Part shown: piece after piece, positions 52,756 through 62,503 of the stretch
How positions within the stretch are numbered: the first letter of the stretch is position 1
Layout of the letters: the number at the start of each line of letters is the position of its first letter
Source: Halocynthiibacter styelae
Lineage (GTDB): Bacteria; Pseudomonadota; Alphaproteobacteria; Rhodobacterales; Rhodobacteraceae
Direction of reading: 5' to 3'
NCBI RefSeq assembly: GCF_016123485.1
Contig: NZ_JADCKQ010000012.1
Coordinates: 1 to 64,000 of the forward strand
DNA: 64,000 nucleotides
Program-made: the position numbers and the translations under genes
The notes under the pieces: model-generated
Told to the model about the DNA's origin: nothing
Database searches by the model: none
Seen by the model: the letters and a program-made list of their open reading frames with translations, nothing else

Positions 52756-53648
52756 TTGTCGTCCATCTCTTCGGGATGCTGGTTCAGTTCTTCGTCGAAC
52801 TCATCCTCGTCCTCGACCCACAGACCTTCCGCACGCAGCTTGGCTTCACGCTTTTTCTCGATCCGGCCCACAAGGAAGATCGAAATTTCGTAAAGGCCAT
52901 AAACCACGACAAACAGGATCACCTGAGTAATCACATCCGGGGGGGTAACCAGCGCCGCAAGCACAAGGATTGCAACAACCGCGTATTTGCGCACGCTGCC
53001 AAGCCCTTGTGCAGAGACCAGCCCCGCCTTCCCCAGAAGGGTCAGCAGAACCGGCAGCTGGAAGCACAGGCCAAAAGCCACAATGAATTTGATCGTCAGG
53101 CTCAGATATTCCTGCGCGGACCCCTGAAAGGCGATCCCGGCGGTGGCATTATCGACTTCGTCACTTAAGACAGTGCCCGCCTGCTGGAACCCCAGGAAGA
53201 AATCAAAGGCCAGTGGTGTGACGACATAGAAGGCAAAGCTTGCGCCCAGGAAAAACATGAACGGCGACGCAATCAGGAACGGCAGGAACGCGCCCTGTTC
53301 GTTTTTGTAAAGACCCGGCGCCACAAAGCGCCACATCTGGAAAGCGATATAGGGGAAAGACAGCACCAGCCCGCCCAGAAGCGAGATGGAGATCGCGACA
53401 AAGAAACCTTCCTGAAGCTTGATCAGGATCAGCCCGCAATCATCCTGCCCGCGTTCTGCCATAGCGGAACACAGGGGATGGGTCAGAAAGTTAAAGATCG
53501 GGTTCCAGATGGTGAAACAGATCACCATGCCAATGATAAAGGCCACGACCGAATGGATCAGCCGCGTGCGCAGCTCGGTCAGATGTTCAATCAACGGGGC
53601 TGAGCTTGATTCAACCTCATCCGGGGCGCCTGTGGCCTGATCTGTCAT
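52752..53648 (-). CDS. tatC: Sec-independent translocase subunit TatC
   Basis: A 298-residue protein with six membrane helices and the N-terminal [10 protein letters not shown] motif that binds the twin-arginine signal. The C-terminus has a charged extension of about 45 residues ([16 protein letters not shown]). It exports folded proteins with TatA and TatB. It starts two bases after the tatB stop. Confidence 0.96.
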   Translation of the reverse strand: MTDQATGAPDEVESSSAPLIEHLTELRTRLIHSVVAFIIGMVICFTIWNPIFNFLTHPLCSAMAERGQDDCGLILIKLQEGFFVAISISLLGGLVLSFPYIAFQMWRFVAPGLYKNEQGAFLPFLIASPFMFFLGASFAFYVVTPLAFDFFLGFQQAGTVLSDEVDNATAGIAFQGSAQEYLSLTIKFIVAFGLCFQLPVLLTLLGKAGLVSAQGLGSVRKYAVVAILVLAALVTPPDVITQVILFVVVYGLYEISIFLVGRIEKKREAKLRAEGLWVEDEDEFDEELNQHPEEMDDK

Positions 53649-53650
53649 TC

Positions 53651-54154
53651 TTATGCGTCTTTATTGCTCGGGGCATCCGGTGCGGGTGTTGCCTCCGGCG
53701 CGGGGGCCGGTTCCGGTGCCTGTGTTTCAGCTTCCGCAGCCGCAGCTTCTGCTGCTTTGCGCTCAGTCGCTTTCTCGGCAGCCTTGGCGCGGATTTTCTC
53801 CGCAGCCTCAGCACGCTCTTTCGCAAGCTTCTGGGTTTCGGGACCGGCCGTGCCTTCCGTCAGGGACGAAGACCAGCCCTTGGTCGCATCTTTCACCGCA
53901 TCCAACGACGCCCCGACGGGGTTGGTGGCCGCCTTCAGGGTTTTATTGACGTCCGCGCCCATGTTTTTGATGTCTTTGACACCAGATTCATCGGCTGCGT
54001 CTTCCATCGCGCGCTGAAACTCACGGGCCATGCCGCGCATCTTACCGGTGAACCGGCCAAGCTGGCGGAACATGCCAGGCAGATCTTTGGGGCCAACGAC
54101 AATAAGCGCGACGATCCCGATCAGAAGAAGTTCGGTCCATCCAAGGTCAAACAT
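53651..54154 (-). CDS. tatB: Sec-independent translocase subunit TatB
   Basis: A 167-residue protein: one N-terminal membrane helix ([21 protein letters not shown]), a hinge with GPKDLPG, an amphipathic helix, and an Ala/Glu/Pro-rich C-terminal tail from about residue 105. The Glu in the helix and the GPKDLP motif distinguish TatB from TatA. Confidence 0.95.
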   Translation of the reverse strand: MFDLGWTELLLIGIVALIVVGPKDLPGMFRQLGRFTGKMRGMAREFQRAMEDAADESGVKDIKNMGADVNKTLKAATNPVGASLDAVKDATKGWSSSLTEGTAGPETQKLAKERAEAAEKIRAKAAEKATERKAAEAAAAEAETQAPEPAPAPEATPAPDAPSNKDA

Positions 54155-54169
54155 ATGTCAGACCGCAGA

Positions 54170-54385
54170 TCAGGCTTTGTCGTTTTCAGTTTCCGGTGTC
54201 ACATCGACAGCGGTGTCTGCAGACTGTTCTTCCAGTTCTTTTTTGCCGTCGTCCACGCCACGTTTAAACGCGGTGATTCCTTTACCGACTTCGCCCATCA
54301 GGGACGAGATCTTGCCACGACCAAAGAGAACCAACACAACAACAGCGATGAGCAGCAGGCCGGGAAGGCCAATATTATTCAGCAT
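54170..54385 (-). CDS. tatA: Sec-independent translocase subunit TatA
   Basis: A 71-residue protein with one membrane helix, the [21 protein letters not shown] hinge and amphipathic helix (FGRGK is the TatA marker), and a short acidic tail. First gene of tatABC; GGGAG lies before the ATG. It forms the pore multimer for folded proteins. Confidence 0.95.
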   Translation of the reverse strand: MLNNIGLPGLLLIAVVVLVLFGRGKISSLMGEVGKGITAFKRGVDDGKKELEEQSADTAVDVTPETENDKA

Positions 54386-54575
54386 TTCTTAGTCTCCCTT
54401 ACCGGATATTCGCGGGCACTGACCCGCTCCGGGCTTCTTGTTCCATTTATATTTAGGGAATGCCTGCGGGGATTCATAGTGCAAAGCGGCGTACATGTGC
54501 TGATATGTGCTGATTTTTCGCGGCGTCGCCTTTTCATCAGGCACTTATCCGGCCTGATGAACCCTCTCGTGGCTT

Positions 54576-55670
54576 TCAGCCAGCAAAGACGTAGCAGCGC
54601 GCACGAGGCACAGTAATCCACATTACACGCCCCGTTTCCGGCAGAAAGACAGAGGGCACAGTGGCCGAAAGCTGCACGCCACAGTCGAGATCAAATTCAA
54701 CAATGCTTTCCCGCCCGAGAAAACGCGCACGACGCACGGTGGCACGGGCGGCCACCCCATCGGATTGTGTTGGCTCAGGCCCGCGTCCGCCACGGTCAAA
54801 ATCGATGCGGATATGCTGTGGGCGGAAAGCGATCTTTACTTTTGTCCCATTGGCGTGCCCCGGGGCCAGAAACTGACCAAATGGGGTTTCAGCAAGGGCC
54901 CCGTTGACCTCGGCCTCAATCACATTGAGATCCGAGAAAAACAATGCGGCTTCAAGATCATGTGGGGCGTTGTAGATATTATAAGGCGCACCACGCTGCA
55001 CGATCTTCCCCCCGCGCATCAGCAGGATCTCATCAGCCATGCGCATGGCTTCCTCGGGTTCATGGGTCACAAGCAGAACCGCCGTGCCCTCTTCCTTCAG
55101 CATCGCCAGGGTTTCATCGCGCACAGAATCACGCAGACGGTCATCAAGGCCGGAAAACGGTTCATCCATCAGCATCATGACAGGACGCGGCGCAAGCGCA
55201 CGGGCCAGGGCCACACGTTGTTGTTCTCCGCCGGACAGTTCGTGCGGATAGCGATCAGCGTAATGGGTCAGGCTGACGCGTTTCAACAGCTCCATCACCC
55301 GGGCGCGTTTCGCGATCTTATCGCCCTTCAGACCAAAGCCAATATTCTGCGCAACGGACAAATGCGGAAACAGCGCAAAATCCTGAAACATCAATCCGAT
55401 AGAACGGCCTTCTGGCGGAACACGGTGCAATGTATCGCAGATCAACTCGCCATCCAGCCAGATTTCACCGCTTTGCTGCATTTCCACACCCGCAATCGCG
55501 CGCAGGGTCGAAGATTTACCGCAACCTGACGGACCAAGCAGGCAGGTCACCTGCCCCGGCATCACTTTGAACGAAACCCCATCGACAACCTTTTTGTCGC
55601 CATAGGTCTGGGTCAGGTTCTTCAGTTCAAGCCGTGGTGGCAGGTTTTGTTGTGCAGTTGTCTGGGTCAC
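54576..55670 (-). CDS. FbpC-type ABC transporter ATPase, orphan
   Basis: A 364-residue ATPase with Walker A LLGPSGCGKSS, Q-loop MFQDFALFPHLSV, signature LSGGEQQRVALARAL, Walker B LMDEPFSGLD and a C-terminal TOBE-type domain. It resembles ferric iron or polyamine importers of the CUT1/FbpC group. No permease or binding protein gene is adjacent, so the rest of the system must lie elsewhere. The start is GTG at 55670 after AAAGG. Confidence 0.9.
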   Translation of the reverse strand: MTQTTAQQNLPPRLELKNLTQTYGDKKVVDGVSFKVMPGQVTCLLGPSGCGKSSTLRAIAGVEMQQSGEIWLDGELICDTLHRVPPEGRSIGLMFQDFALFPHLSVAQNIGFGLKGDKIAKRARVMELLKRVSLTHYADRYPHELSGGEQQRVALARALAPRPVMMLMDEPFSGLDDRLRDSVRDETLAMLKEEGTAVLLVTHEPEEAMRMADEILLMRGGKIVQRGAPYNIYNAPHDLEAALFFSDLNVIEAEVNGALAETPFGQFLAPGHANGTKVKIAFRPQHIRIDFDRGGRGPEPTQSDGVAARATVRRARFLGRESIVEFDLDCGVQLSATVPSVFLPETGRVMWITVPRARCYVFAG

Positions 55671-55717
55671 AGCCAGGCCTTTGCTGAGTGAAATCGTCAG
55701 TTTTCACGAGGTAGCAG

Positions 55718-55743
55718 AGCCCCCGCCCTGCGGCAAGGGGGCT
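55718..55743 (-). terminator. hairpin after arsM
   Basis: On the minus strand AGCCCCC-TTGCCGCAGGGC-GGGGGCT, without a T-run, 19 bases past the arsM stop. It may end transcription or separate arsM from the ABC gene. Confidence 0.4.
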
Positions 55744-55761
55744 ATGCCCGCCTGCGACCAA

Positions 55762-56817
55762 TCAGCAGCAGCTTCCGCCGGCAGCAGGTTCAGTGGCGGC
55801 CTGTGTGCGGGGTGCATCTGTTTTTGCGCCCGGTTCGAATGCGCCATAGTGACGGCAGAACGTACCGATGAAATCGAAATATTGCGCAAAACGGCTTTGA
55901 CCCAGGGTCCGTGCGGTGTTTCCGCAAACCGGCACGCATTTTCCGGCCTCAAACTGTTTGTCTTCGTCCAGAACAAAGACCTGCGCCATATGTTCCAGAC
56001 CACCGTTGTAGATCACAGCCTGGCCGTAATCTTCCGGGTTCGCATCCAGATTGTTCAGCTTAAACAAGCGCCAGGTTTCTGAGGTAAAACCAATATTGCC
56101 AAGCTTTGCTTCAATCTGTGGGTTTTCAACCGTCAACACACGGGTATCCACCATACGCGGATCGCCAAAACCAACTTTCTTAGACAGGGCAATGAAATCA
56201 TTGCGATACAGCGCACCGGACAGGCATTCACCATACAGCACCGGATCTTCGCGCAGGGATCCAGGCACGCGGCGATCTGCGTAAACATCCGAGAAGTACA
56301 TTTCCCCGCCCGGTTTAAGAATACGGTAGGCTTCTGACAGCACGGCCTCTTTATCCAGCGCCAGGTTGATCACGCAGTTTGAGACGATCAGATCAAAGCT
56401 GTTGTCTTCAAATCCAAGCGCACCCAGATCTTCAATTGTGCCTTTGACAAAAGCCGTGTTGGGCTTCGCGTAGCCAAAAGCCTCGGCATGGTAATCCATA
56501 TGCGCCCGCGCGACATCAAGCTGCGCATCGGTCATATCAACACCGGTGACAAAACCGTCTTCGCCCACAAGAGCCGACAGCGCATAGACATCGCGCCCGG
56601 AACCAGACCCCAGATCCAGCACTTTCAGCCCCTCAAGCGCCTCAGGGGCAACAAGGCCGCAACCGTAGTAGCGCGACAGCACTTCGTCATGGATCTTGCC
56701 CAGGATTTTCTTCAGGTAATCCGGTATCGCATCGGGCGTGCAGCAGGCATTGGTCTGAAGATCGGACGACCCCTGAAGGGTTTCGCCGTAATATTCCTGA
56801 ACGGTTTCATGCTGCAT
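55762..56817 (-). CDS. arsM: arsenite S-adenosylmethionine methyltransferase
   Basis: A 351-residue SAM methyltransferase with DLGSGSGRDVYAL as motif I (about residue 68). Conserved cysteines that bind As(III) are visible at Cys53, Cys148 (SNCVINL) and Cys198 (GECLSGALY). Additional Cys are the N-terminal CC at 25-26 and a C-terminal GSCC tail, which could relay metalloid. It methylates arsenite to volatile or oxidised methyl species. No ars operon is adjacent, so the resistance genes lie elsewhere or the enzyme acts alone. Confidence 0.92.
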   Translation of the reverse strand: MQHETVQEYYGETLQGSSDLQTNACCTPDAIPDYLKKILGKIHDEVLSRYYGCGLVAPEALEGLKVLDLGSGSGRDVYALSALVGEDGFVTGVDMTDAQLDVARAHMDYHAEAFGYAKPNTAFVKGTIEDLGALGFEDNSFDLIVSNCVINLALDKEAVLSEAYRILKPGGEMYFSDVYADRRVPGSLREDPVLYGECLSGALYRNDFIALSKKVGFGDPRMVDTRVLTVENPQIEAKLGNIGFTSETWRLFKLNNLDANPEDYGQAVIYNGGLEHMAQVFVLDEDKQFEAGKCVPVCGNTARTLGQSRFAQYFDFIGTFCRHYGAFEPGAKTDAPRTQAATEPAAGGSCC

Positions 56818-56910
56818 GGGTCGGGCCTCTGTTACGTAAATTCACCCGCAGACCTAACGGCTTGCGCATGCCCCGGCAAATCACGTGATCGTCAGGGCAC
56901 GCAGAACATA

Positions 56911-58032
56911 TCACAGAAGAGTGAAGTAAAATCCAGCCAGAATTTTGCCATTGAGCTGAAGCGACAGGCGATGCTGCCCGGGGTAATGGGTAAACGTCGT
57001 CGCCCCCTTCTTAAACAGGTGTTTTTTGCTCAGGGTCAGGCAGCTGCCCGCTTTCATCTGCGCCTGTTTCAGCTTGAACACTTTCGGGGCCGTGCCGCCA
57101 TTGGCTTTCACAAAATCAATGACGTAATCCACCATCAGGGCTTCGTCCTGCCCGGCCTCAAGCACAGCCTCAAAGGTGAAACTTTCCCCGACCTCCAGGC
57201 TGTCGCGGTCTGCCTGCAATGAAGTGACAGTAATACCCGGATTGCTGCGATACCCCAGCAGTGCCAGTGCCCCCGCATGGCCCTTTTTCACCAGCCCGCG
57301 CAGGGCATGACGTGTCATCCAGTCCAACTCTTTTGCGTCCTGTCGCCCCTCCGCCTGCCAACGCGCCAAAGTGGACACCACAAGATCCGGATCTGTTTTT
57401 GATATATCATTCAGGTGGTTTGCAACGGATCTTGTCACGAAACGGGTTGGGTCCACATGTAGCAGATCAAGGACAGGCAATGTCCGTTCCGATGTGACGC
57501 CGACCTTCATTCCCCAGGGCAGTTTTGGCCGTGTGCCTTCTGAAACCAGGCGGCGCACGTGGTAGTGGTCATGCCTTGCCCAGTCCTGCATCCGCAACAA
57601 AACGGCATCGGGCCAGCGGTTCAGAAAAGGCCGGATCGCGAATTCCATGGAAAAGCGTTGTGTCACAGCTTCCAGCAGGTCCAGCGACAGATCCAGATGA
57701 TGTTCCAACCCATGGTTCACCGCATATTCGCCCAAAGGTGCAAAGATAAACCGCCCGAAGTCATCATCTGTCCGCGTGGGATCAAGTGGCTCCGGCAAGG
57801 CCGCATGAATATATCGTGCGGCTTCGGGGAATTCGGCTGGCAGATGATCCGTCAGCACCGAAGCTATATGATCAATGCGCTGTTTCAGTTCCAGTTCAGG
57901 AAAGGGCGCAAGCACCTGATCCGCAAATGCCTGCGCCTGAAATGACGGATCAGCTGCCTGAAAAAGCCCGGCCAGATAACCAACCGTTCCCGCGTTAAAG
58001 AGGTCATCTTTCAGACTGTATTTCTCCGCCAT
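56911..58032 (-). CDS. AlkC/AlkD-like DNA glycosylase superfamily protein with C-terminal Ig-like domain
   Basis: A 373-residue protein. Residues 1-265 are helical ALK (HEAT-like) repeats with WPDAVLLRMQDWARHDHYHVRRLVSEGTRPKLPW split by the AlkC-type RRLVSEG and SVANHLNDISK motifs. Residues 275-373 form a beta-sandwich of Ig type (ITVTSLQADRDSLEVGESFTF, then HRLSLQLNGKILAGFYFTL). AlkC proteins remove 3-methyladenine and some carry such Ig domains. AAGGA precedes the ATG. It starts nine bases after an SDR gene. Confidence 0.85.
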   Translation of the reverse strand: MAEKYSLKDDLFNAGTVGYLAGLFQAADPSFQAQAFADQVLAPFPELELKQRIDHIASVLTDHLPAEFPEAARYIHAALPEPLDPTRTDDDFGRFIFAPLGEYAVNHGLEHHLDLSLDLLEAVTQRFSMEFAIRPFLNRWPDAVLLRMQDWARHDHYHVRRLVSEGTRPKLPWGMKVGVTSERTLPVLDLLHVDPTRFVTRSVANHLNDISKTDPDLVVSTLARWQAEGRQDAKELDWMTRHALRGLVKKGHAGALALLGYRSNPGITVTSLQADRDSLEVGESFTFEAVLEAGQDEALMVDYVIDFVKANGGTAPKVFKLKQAQMKAGSCLTLSKKHLFKKGATTFTHYPGQHRLSLQLNGKILAGFYFTLL

Positions 58033-58041
58033 TTCTATTCC

Positions 58042-58821
58042 TTACATCGTTGTGTTCACGCCGCCGCCATCCAGCAGAATATTCTGCCCGATGATAAAGC
58101 CTGCGTGTTGCGAACAGAGGAAAGCGCAGGTGGCACCAAATTCTGCCGCTGTGCCGTAACGGCGGGCGGGAATCGTTGCCTCGCGTTGTGCTTTTGCTTC
58201 CTCAGAAGTGATTCCCTGCGCCGCTGCAACACCACCATCCAGAGAAACTGCACGGTCTGTTGCATGTATTCCGGGCAGAAGGTTGTTCATGACCACCCCT
58301 TCGGGGGCAACCTGGCGTGACGTTCCTGCAACATATCCGGTCAGACCCGTACGGGCAGAGTTGGACAGACCAAGTGCCGGAATCGGTGCCTTCACCGATT
58401 GAGACGTGATGTTCACAACCCGACCCCAGCCGCGATCGATCATGCCGGGTACCAGAGCTTTGATCATGGCAATGGGTGCCAGCATATTTGCATCCAAAGC
58501 CTTGATAAAATCTTCACGATCCCAATCACTCCAGACACCAGGAGGTGGTCCACCCGCGTTATTTACAAGGATATCCACGGCACCAGCCACCCGCAGAACC
58601 TCTGCGCGCCCTTCCTCGGTGCTTATGTCCCCTGCAACGGTTTCAACCGTCACGCCATAGGCCTGGCGAATGGCCTCGGCCGTTTCTGACAGCGGTCCTT
58701 CAGAGCGGGCGTTCAGAACAACATTCACCCCTTCAGCCGCCAGTGCTTCTGCACAACCGCGGCCCAATCCCTTTGAGGACGCACAGATAAGCGCTCTCTT
58801 TCCTTTAATTCCCAGGTCCAT
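58042..58821 (-). CDS. SDR-family oxidoreductase
   Basis: A 259-residue classical SDR fold with the cofactor loop ICASSKGLGRGCAEALA, NNAGG, and a catalytic region (VVNITSQSVKAPIPALGLSNSARTGLTGYV) in which the usual YxxxK is replaced by SNSAR. This Tyr-to-Ser and Lys-to-Arg pattern is known in a subset of bacterial SDRs of unclear activity. It co-transcribes with the AlkC/D-like gene. The ATG at 58821 gives the standard N-terminus; an in-frame ATG at 58860 is possible. Confidence 0.85.
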   Translation of the reverse strand: MDLGIKGKRALICASSKGLGRGCAEALAAEGVNVVLNARSEGPLSETAEAIRQAYGVTVETVAGDISTEEGRAEVLRVAGAVDILVNNAGGPPPGVWSDWDREDFIKALDANMLAPIAMIKALVPGMIDRGWGRVVNITSQSVKAPIPALGLSNSARTGLTGYVAGTSRQVAPEGVVMNNLLPGIHATDRAVSLDGGVAAAQGITSEEAKAQREATIPARRYGTAAEFGATCAFLCSQHAGFIIGQNILLDGGGVNTTM

Positions 58822-59035
58822 TTTGCTTTGTTCCCCTCTGTAAGTGAGATAGTTTCCCATAAGGTCACCAGATCAAGTTGCGATCCGGCACTCTCTTAGA
58901 TGGTAATAAAGGTAGTGAGCTTAGTTATGTCACCCCCCGAACTAAATTTCGCCCTTTTCTCATCTATATTTTCTCAGATAAGTTTCGCCGCAGACTACCC
59001 AAATAGGCGTGTTGTCACTGGGAGCTTTTTCCCGT

Positions 59036-59100
59036 TAGGTAATAGTGTTTTTATCGACACGTAAGTTTAAATGTAACGTCAGTGATTGTAGGTAACAGTG
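59036..59100 (+). repeat. repeated TAGGTAAYAGTG motif before the Hint-domain gene
   Basis: TAGGTAATAGTG (59036-59047) and TAGGTAACAGTG (59089-59100) are 53 bp apart; a looser form, TGGTAATAAAGGTAGTG, lies at 58901. The second copy contains the GTG start codon of the next gene. Confidence 0.45.
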
Positions 59101-60168
59101 AACTCGATTGGTAACATAGAACAAAAAATGGCTCTTTCGGGAATGCAGACAATTCCCGTGATCCGTGGTGATGATTTCAGAGTAACCGACGGTGTAAACC
59201 TTGGGGATCAGTTGCACGAGGCTTCAGAACTCCTTCTTGACGACTACTATCAGATCAGTCGCACCGGGCGCATGGAAGCTCTTGATATTATTCCAGTTTC
59301 TGAAACATCAACAAACAGTGGACTGCCCGCCCCGGAATATCGGATAGCCGAAACGTCTTCGCTTGGCACCCCCGGGAACGCCGTCTTTCTTGATTCTGTC
59401 ATTACCCTGATGGCCCAGGATGGCAAAACCGTCGACTCACTTGTGATGATTGAAGTCGCACAAGACACGAACTTCATCGAAGCCAGTTATCTTTTGCCAA
59501 TTGCCGATATTTTACCAGGGCAACCCTATCGCCTTGTTGGAATCAGTCAAGAATCAGCGCGCAAGTTCTTTGCCCTGGTTTCATGCGTATCCTTCACCCG
59601 TAGCACACAAATCACCATGGCTGACGGCACCCAGCAGCTGATTGAAACACTACGTCCGGGCGACAGAGTGCTGACACGTGACAATGGCCCTCAGGAGGTC
59701 CGCTGGGTCGGGGAAATCACCCGCCGCGCTGTCGGCGAATTCGCCCCGATTCTGATCCGGAAAAATACACTGAACAACTCACGTGATCTGCTGGTCAGCC
59801 CCGGGCACCGTCTGTTTTTCTGGCAGCGCGTTGATGAGTTGAACATTGGCCGTTCTGAAGTTCTTGTGCAGGCCCGTCACCTTGTAGATGGCGACCGGAT
59901 TTGTCGTTCTGAAGGCGGTTTTATTGACTATTTCCAACTGCTGTTCGATGATCACCAGATTATTTACGCTGAGGGAATTGCAACCGAAAGCATGTTGCTG
60001 TCACCGCATACCAAACCTGCACTTCCTGAAGCGCTAAGCCAAAACTTTTCCGACGATGTGAACAGCCGATATGCAAGCAAAGCGGCCTCTTACGAAGAGG
60101 GCATTGCTGAACTGGCACGAGAAGCCGATATTGCGACCAGGCTAAAGCGCGCTTCGTCCCCTCAATGA
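59098..60168 (+). CDS. Hint (hedgehog/intein) domain protein
   Basis: A 356-residue protein. Residues 165-310 are a Hint_2 domain: SCVSFTRSTQITMADGTQQLIETLRPGDRVLT split by the nucleophile Cys and L.PGD.V, then VSPGHRLFF and a closing segment with SEGGFIDYFQLLFDDHQIIYAEGI. The N-terminal 160 residues are beta-rich (VIRGDDFRVTDGVNLGDQL). Rhodobacterales carry many such proteins with autoprocessing Hint domains. GTG at 59098 has AGG five bases upstream; an ATG at 59128 lacks a ribosome site. Self-cleavage is possible, its purpose unknown. Confidence 0.82.
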   Translation: MNSIGNIEQKMALSGMQTIPVIRGDDFRVTDGVNLGDQLHEASELLLDDYYQISRTGRMEALDIIPVSETSTNSGLPAPEYRIAETSSLGTPGNAVFLDSVITLMAQDGKTVDSLVMIEVAQDTNFIEASYLLPIADILPGQPYRLVGISQESARKFFALVSCVSFTRSTQITMADGTQQLIETLRPGDRVLTRDNGPQEVRWVGEITRRAVGEFAPILIRKNTLNNSRDLLVSPGHRLFFWQRVDELNIGRSEVLVQARHLVDGDRICRSEGGFIDYFQLLFDDHQIIYAEGIATESMLLSPHTKPALPEALSQNFSDDVNSRYASKAASYEEGIAELAREADIATRLKRASSPQ

Positions 60169-60172
60169 TCTG

Positions 60173-60622
60173 ATGCGGTTATCAGGAAAACGGAGTCGCC
60201 CCACCCTGTTCCTGATGTTCTGGCATTCGTCTGCTTTATCTCTGGCATGCCTTCTTGCAACGGCTTTGTCTGCACAGGAAACTGCCCCTGAAGTTGCGCT
60301 ACCGGATCGCTTTTCAGATCAATTCCATTCATTCTGCACCGTTGACCGGATGCGCAGCTGGGTTCTCTCAGCCAACGGCCCCAACGATAAATACCTGGTT
60401 CAACTTGCCTGCTGGCAAGGTGGAAATGCCGTACACCTGCGCCATTTCCGCACCAGGGTTATTGGCAATACGCAAACCACGGAAGAACTATCACTTCCCC
60501 ATCAGGGCATTCGGTCTGTCCGTGTTTCCCCTGAAAGCATCACCCTGAATATGTTCAGCTATAAAGCCGGTGATTCCCGTTGCTGCCCGACCGGCGAAGA
60601 GCATATTTTTCTTTCCCGATAA
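60173..60622 (+). CDS. small secreted hypothetical protein
   Basis: A 149-residue protein with an N-terminal basic stretch and a hydrophobic signal (SALSLACLLATALSAQ) cleaved near residue 35, giving a mature chain of about 114 residues with four or five Cys (FCTVDR, ACWQGG, RCCPTG), likely disulfide bonded. It resembles no family I know. It starts five bases after the Hint gene stop, so it is probably co-transcribed and could be a partner. Start at a later ATG (M15) is possible. Confidence 0.6.
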   Translation: MRLSGKRSRPTLFLMFWHSSALSLACLLATALSAQETAPEVALPDRFSDQFHSFCTVDRMRSWVLSANGPNDKYLVQLACWQGGNAVHLRHFRTRVIGNTQTTEELSLPHQGIRSVRVSPESITLNMFSYKAGDSRCCPTGEEHIFLSR

Positions 60623-60671
60623 CCCGCCGCGGTTCTTGCGCTGCATTCTTAGCCCGCCTATAGCTCTGATC

Positions 60672-62279
60672 ATGTCTGATACCGCATCAAATCAACCCGT
60701 CCTGCCGCCCGAAATTGCGCGCCGCCGTACCTTTGCGATCATCTCGCATCCGGACGCCGGTAAAACCACGCTGACTGAAAAGTTCCTGCTTTATGGTGGC
60801 GCGATTCAGATGGCGGGCCAGGTACGCGCAAAAGGCGAAGCCCGCCGCACGCGATCTGACTTTATGCAGATGGAAAAAGATCGCGGCATTTCGGTTTCCG
60901 CCTCCGCCATGAGCTTTGATTTTGACGGGCATCGTTTTAACCTTGTCGACACACCAGGTCACTCTGACTTCTCGGAAGACACCTATCGCACGCTGACAGC
61001 CGTGGACGCTGCTGTCATGGTGATTGACGGTGCAAAAGGCGTGGAAAGCCAGACACAGAAACTGTTTGAAGTCTGCCGTCTGCGTGACCTGCCAATTCTG
61101 ACCTTCTGTAACAAGATGGACCGCGAAAGCCGCGACACATTCGAAATCATTGACGAAATTCAGGAAAACCTGGCGATTGATGTAACGCCCGCCTCCTGGC
61201 CTATTGGTGTTGGTCGCGATTTTATCGGCTGCTACGACATCCTGCGTGACCGTCTTGAACTGATGGACCGTGCGGATCGCAACAAAGTTGCGGAAAGCGT
61301 AGAAATCAACGGCCTGGATGATCCAAAGCTTGCAGAACTTGTACCTGCTGATCTGCTGGAAAAATTCCTGGAAGAGATCGAAATGGCGAAGGAGCTTCTG
61401 CCGCCACTAGATCACCAGGCACTGCTTGATGGCACCCTGACCCCGATCTGGTTCGGGTCTGCAATCAACAGCTTTGGCGTGCAGGAACTGATGGCCGGTA
61501 TCGCGCAATACGGCCCGCAACCCCAGCCTCAGAACGCTGAACCCCGCGCTATTGCCCCCGAAGAAAAGAAAGTCGCAGGCTTTGTGTTCAAGGTTCAGGC
61601 AAACATGGACCCGAAACACCGTGACCGCGTGGCTTTTGTGCGTATGGCATCGGGGCACTTTAAACGTGGCATGAAACTGACACATGTGCGCACAAAAAAG
61701 CCGATGGCGATTTCAAACCCTGTGTTGTTTCTGGCATCAGACCGGGAATTGGCGGAAGAAGCCTGGGCAGGTGATATCATCGGTATCCCCAACCATGGCC
61801 AGCTGCGCATTGGTGACACGCTGACTGAAGGCGAAATGCTGCGTGCGACAGGCATCCCAAGCTTTGCGCCGGAATTGCTGCAAGGCGTGCGTGCTGGTGA
61901 TCCGCTGAAATCCAAACACCTTGAAAAAGCCCTGATGCAATTTGCTGAAGAAGGTGCTGCGAAAGTATTCAAGCCTTCCATCGGTTCCGGCTTTATTGTC
62001 GGTGTTGTTGGTCAGCTACAGTTTGAAGTTCTCGGCTCCCGCATTGAGATGGAATACGGTCTGCCTGTGCGTTTTGAGCAAAGCCAATTCACCTCTGCAC
62101 GTTGGGTTCATGGGGAAAAAGACGCGGTTGAAAAATTCGCGGATGCCAACAAACAGCATATTTCCCACGACAATGACGGTGACGTGGTTTTCCTGACGCG
62201 GATGCAATGGGACATTGACCGGGTCGTACGGGATTACCCCGATATAACCCTGTCGGCGACCAAAGAAATGATGACATAA
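60672..62279 (+). CDS. prfC: peptide chain release factor 3
   Basis: A 535-residue GTPase that recycles RF1 and RF2 from the ribosome. G1 is SHPDAGKTTLTEKFL (Lys31), G2/G3 are GISVSASAM and DTPGHSDF, G4 is NKMD. Domain II has AGFVFKVQANMDPKHRDRVAF. The ATG at 60672 gives the family N-terminus MSDTAS..; an upstream in-frame ATG lies in the preceding gene. Ends at a strong terminator. Confidence 0.97.
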   Translation: MSDTASNQPVLPPEIARRRTFAIISHPDAGKTTLTEKFLLYGGAIQMAGQVRAKGEARRTRSDFMQMEKDRGISVSASAMSFDFDGHRFNLVDTPGHSDFSEDTYRTLTAVDAAVMVIDGAKGVESQTQKLFEVCRLRDLPILTFCNKMDRESRDTFEIIDEIQENLAIDVTPASWPIGVGRDFIGCYDILRDRLELMDRADRNKVAESVEINGLDDPKLAELVPADLLEKFLEEIEMAKELLPPLDHQALLDGTLTPIWFGSAINSFGVQELMAGIAQYGPQPQPQNAEPRAIAPEEKKVAGFVFKVQANMDPKHRDRVAFVRMASGHFKRGMKLTHVRTKKPMAISNPVLFLASDRELAEEAWAGDIIGIPNHGQLRIGDTLTEGEMLRATGIPSFAPELLQGVRAGDPLKSKHLEKALMQFAEEGAAKVFKPSIGSGFIVGVVGQLQFEVLGSRIEMEYGLPVRFEQSQFTSARWVHGEKDAVEKFADANKQHISHDNDGDVVFLTRMQWDIDRVVRDYPDITLSATKEMMT

Positions 62280-62284
62280 CACGA

Positions 62285-62317
62285 TAACGCGGGACCTTTC
62301 CCGCGTTATTTATTTCT
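62285..62317 (+). terminator. intrinsic terminator of prfC
   Basis: TAACGCGGGA-CCTT-TCCCGCGTTA, a 10-bp perfect stem, followed by TTTATTTCTT. Confidence 0.92.
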
Positions 62318-62503
62318 TAGAAATGCCACAGTTTGTTCTGTTGTAACCGACCCTTGTTCCTTTCATTGACCTTTATTCCAAAAACCGTTACCCCATAGCG
62401 AGTCTGGAGCACCCTATAGAACCGGCGGCCACGCGGGTCGCACGCTCCGAAAATGCCCGCAACAGGCGGGCCAGGGAATACGCCCTGCAAGTCATGGAAA
62501 ATA

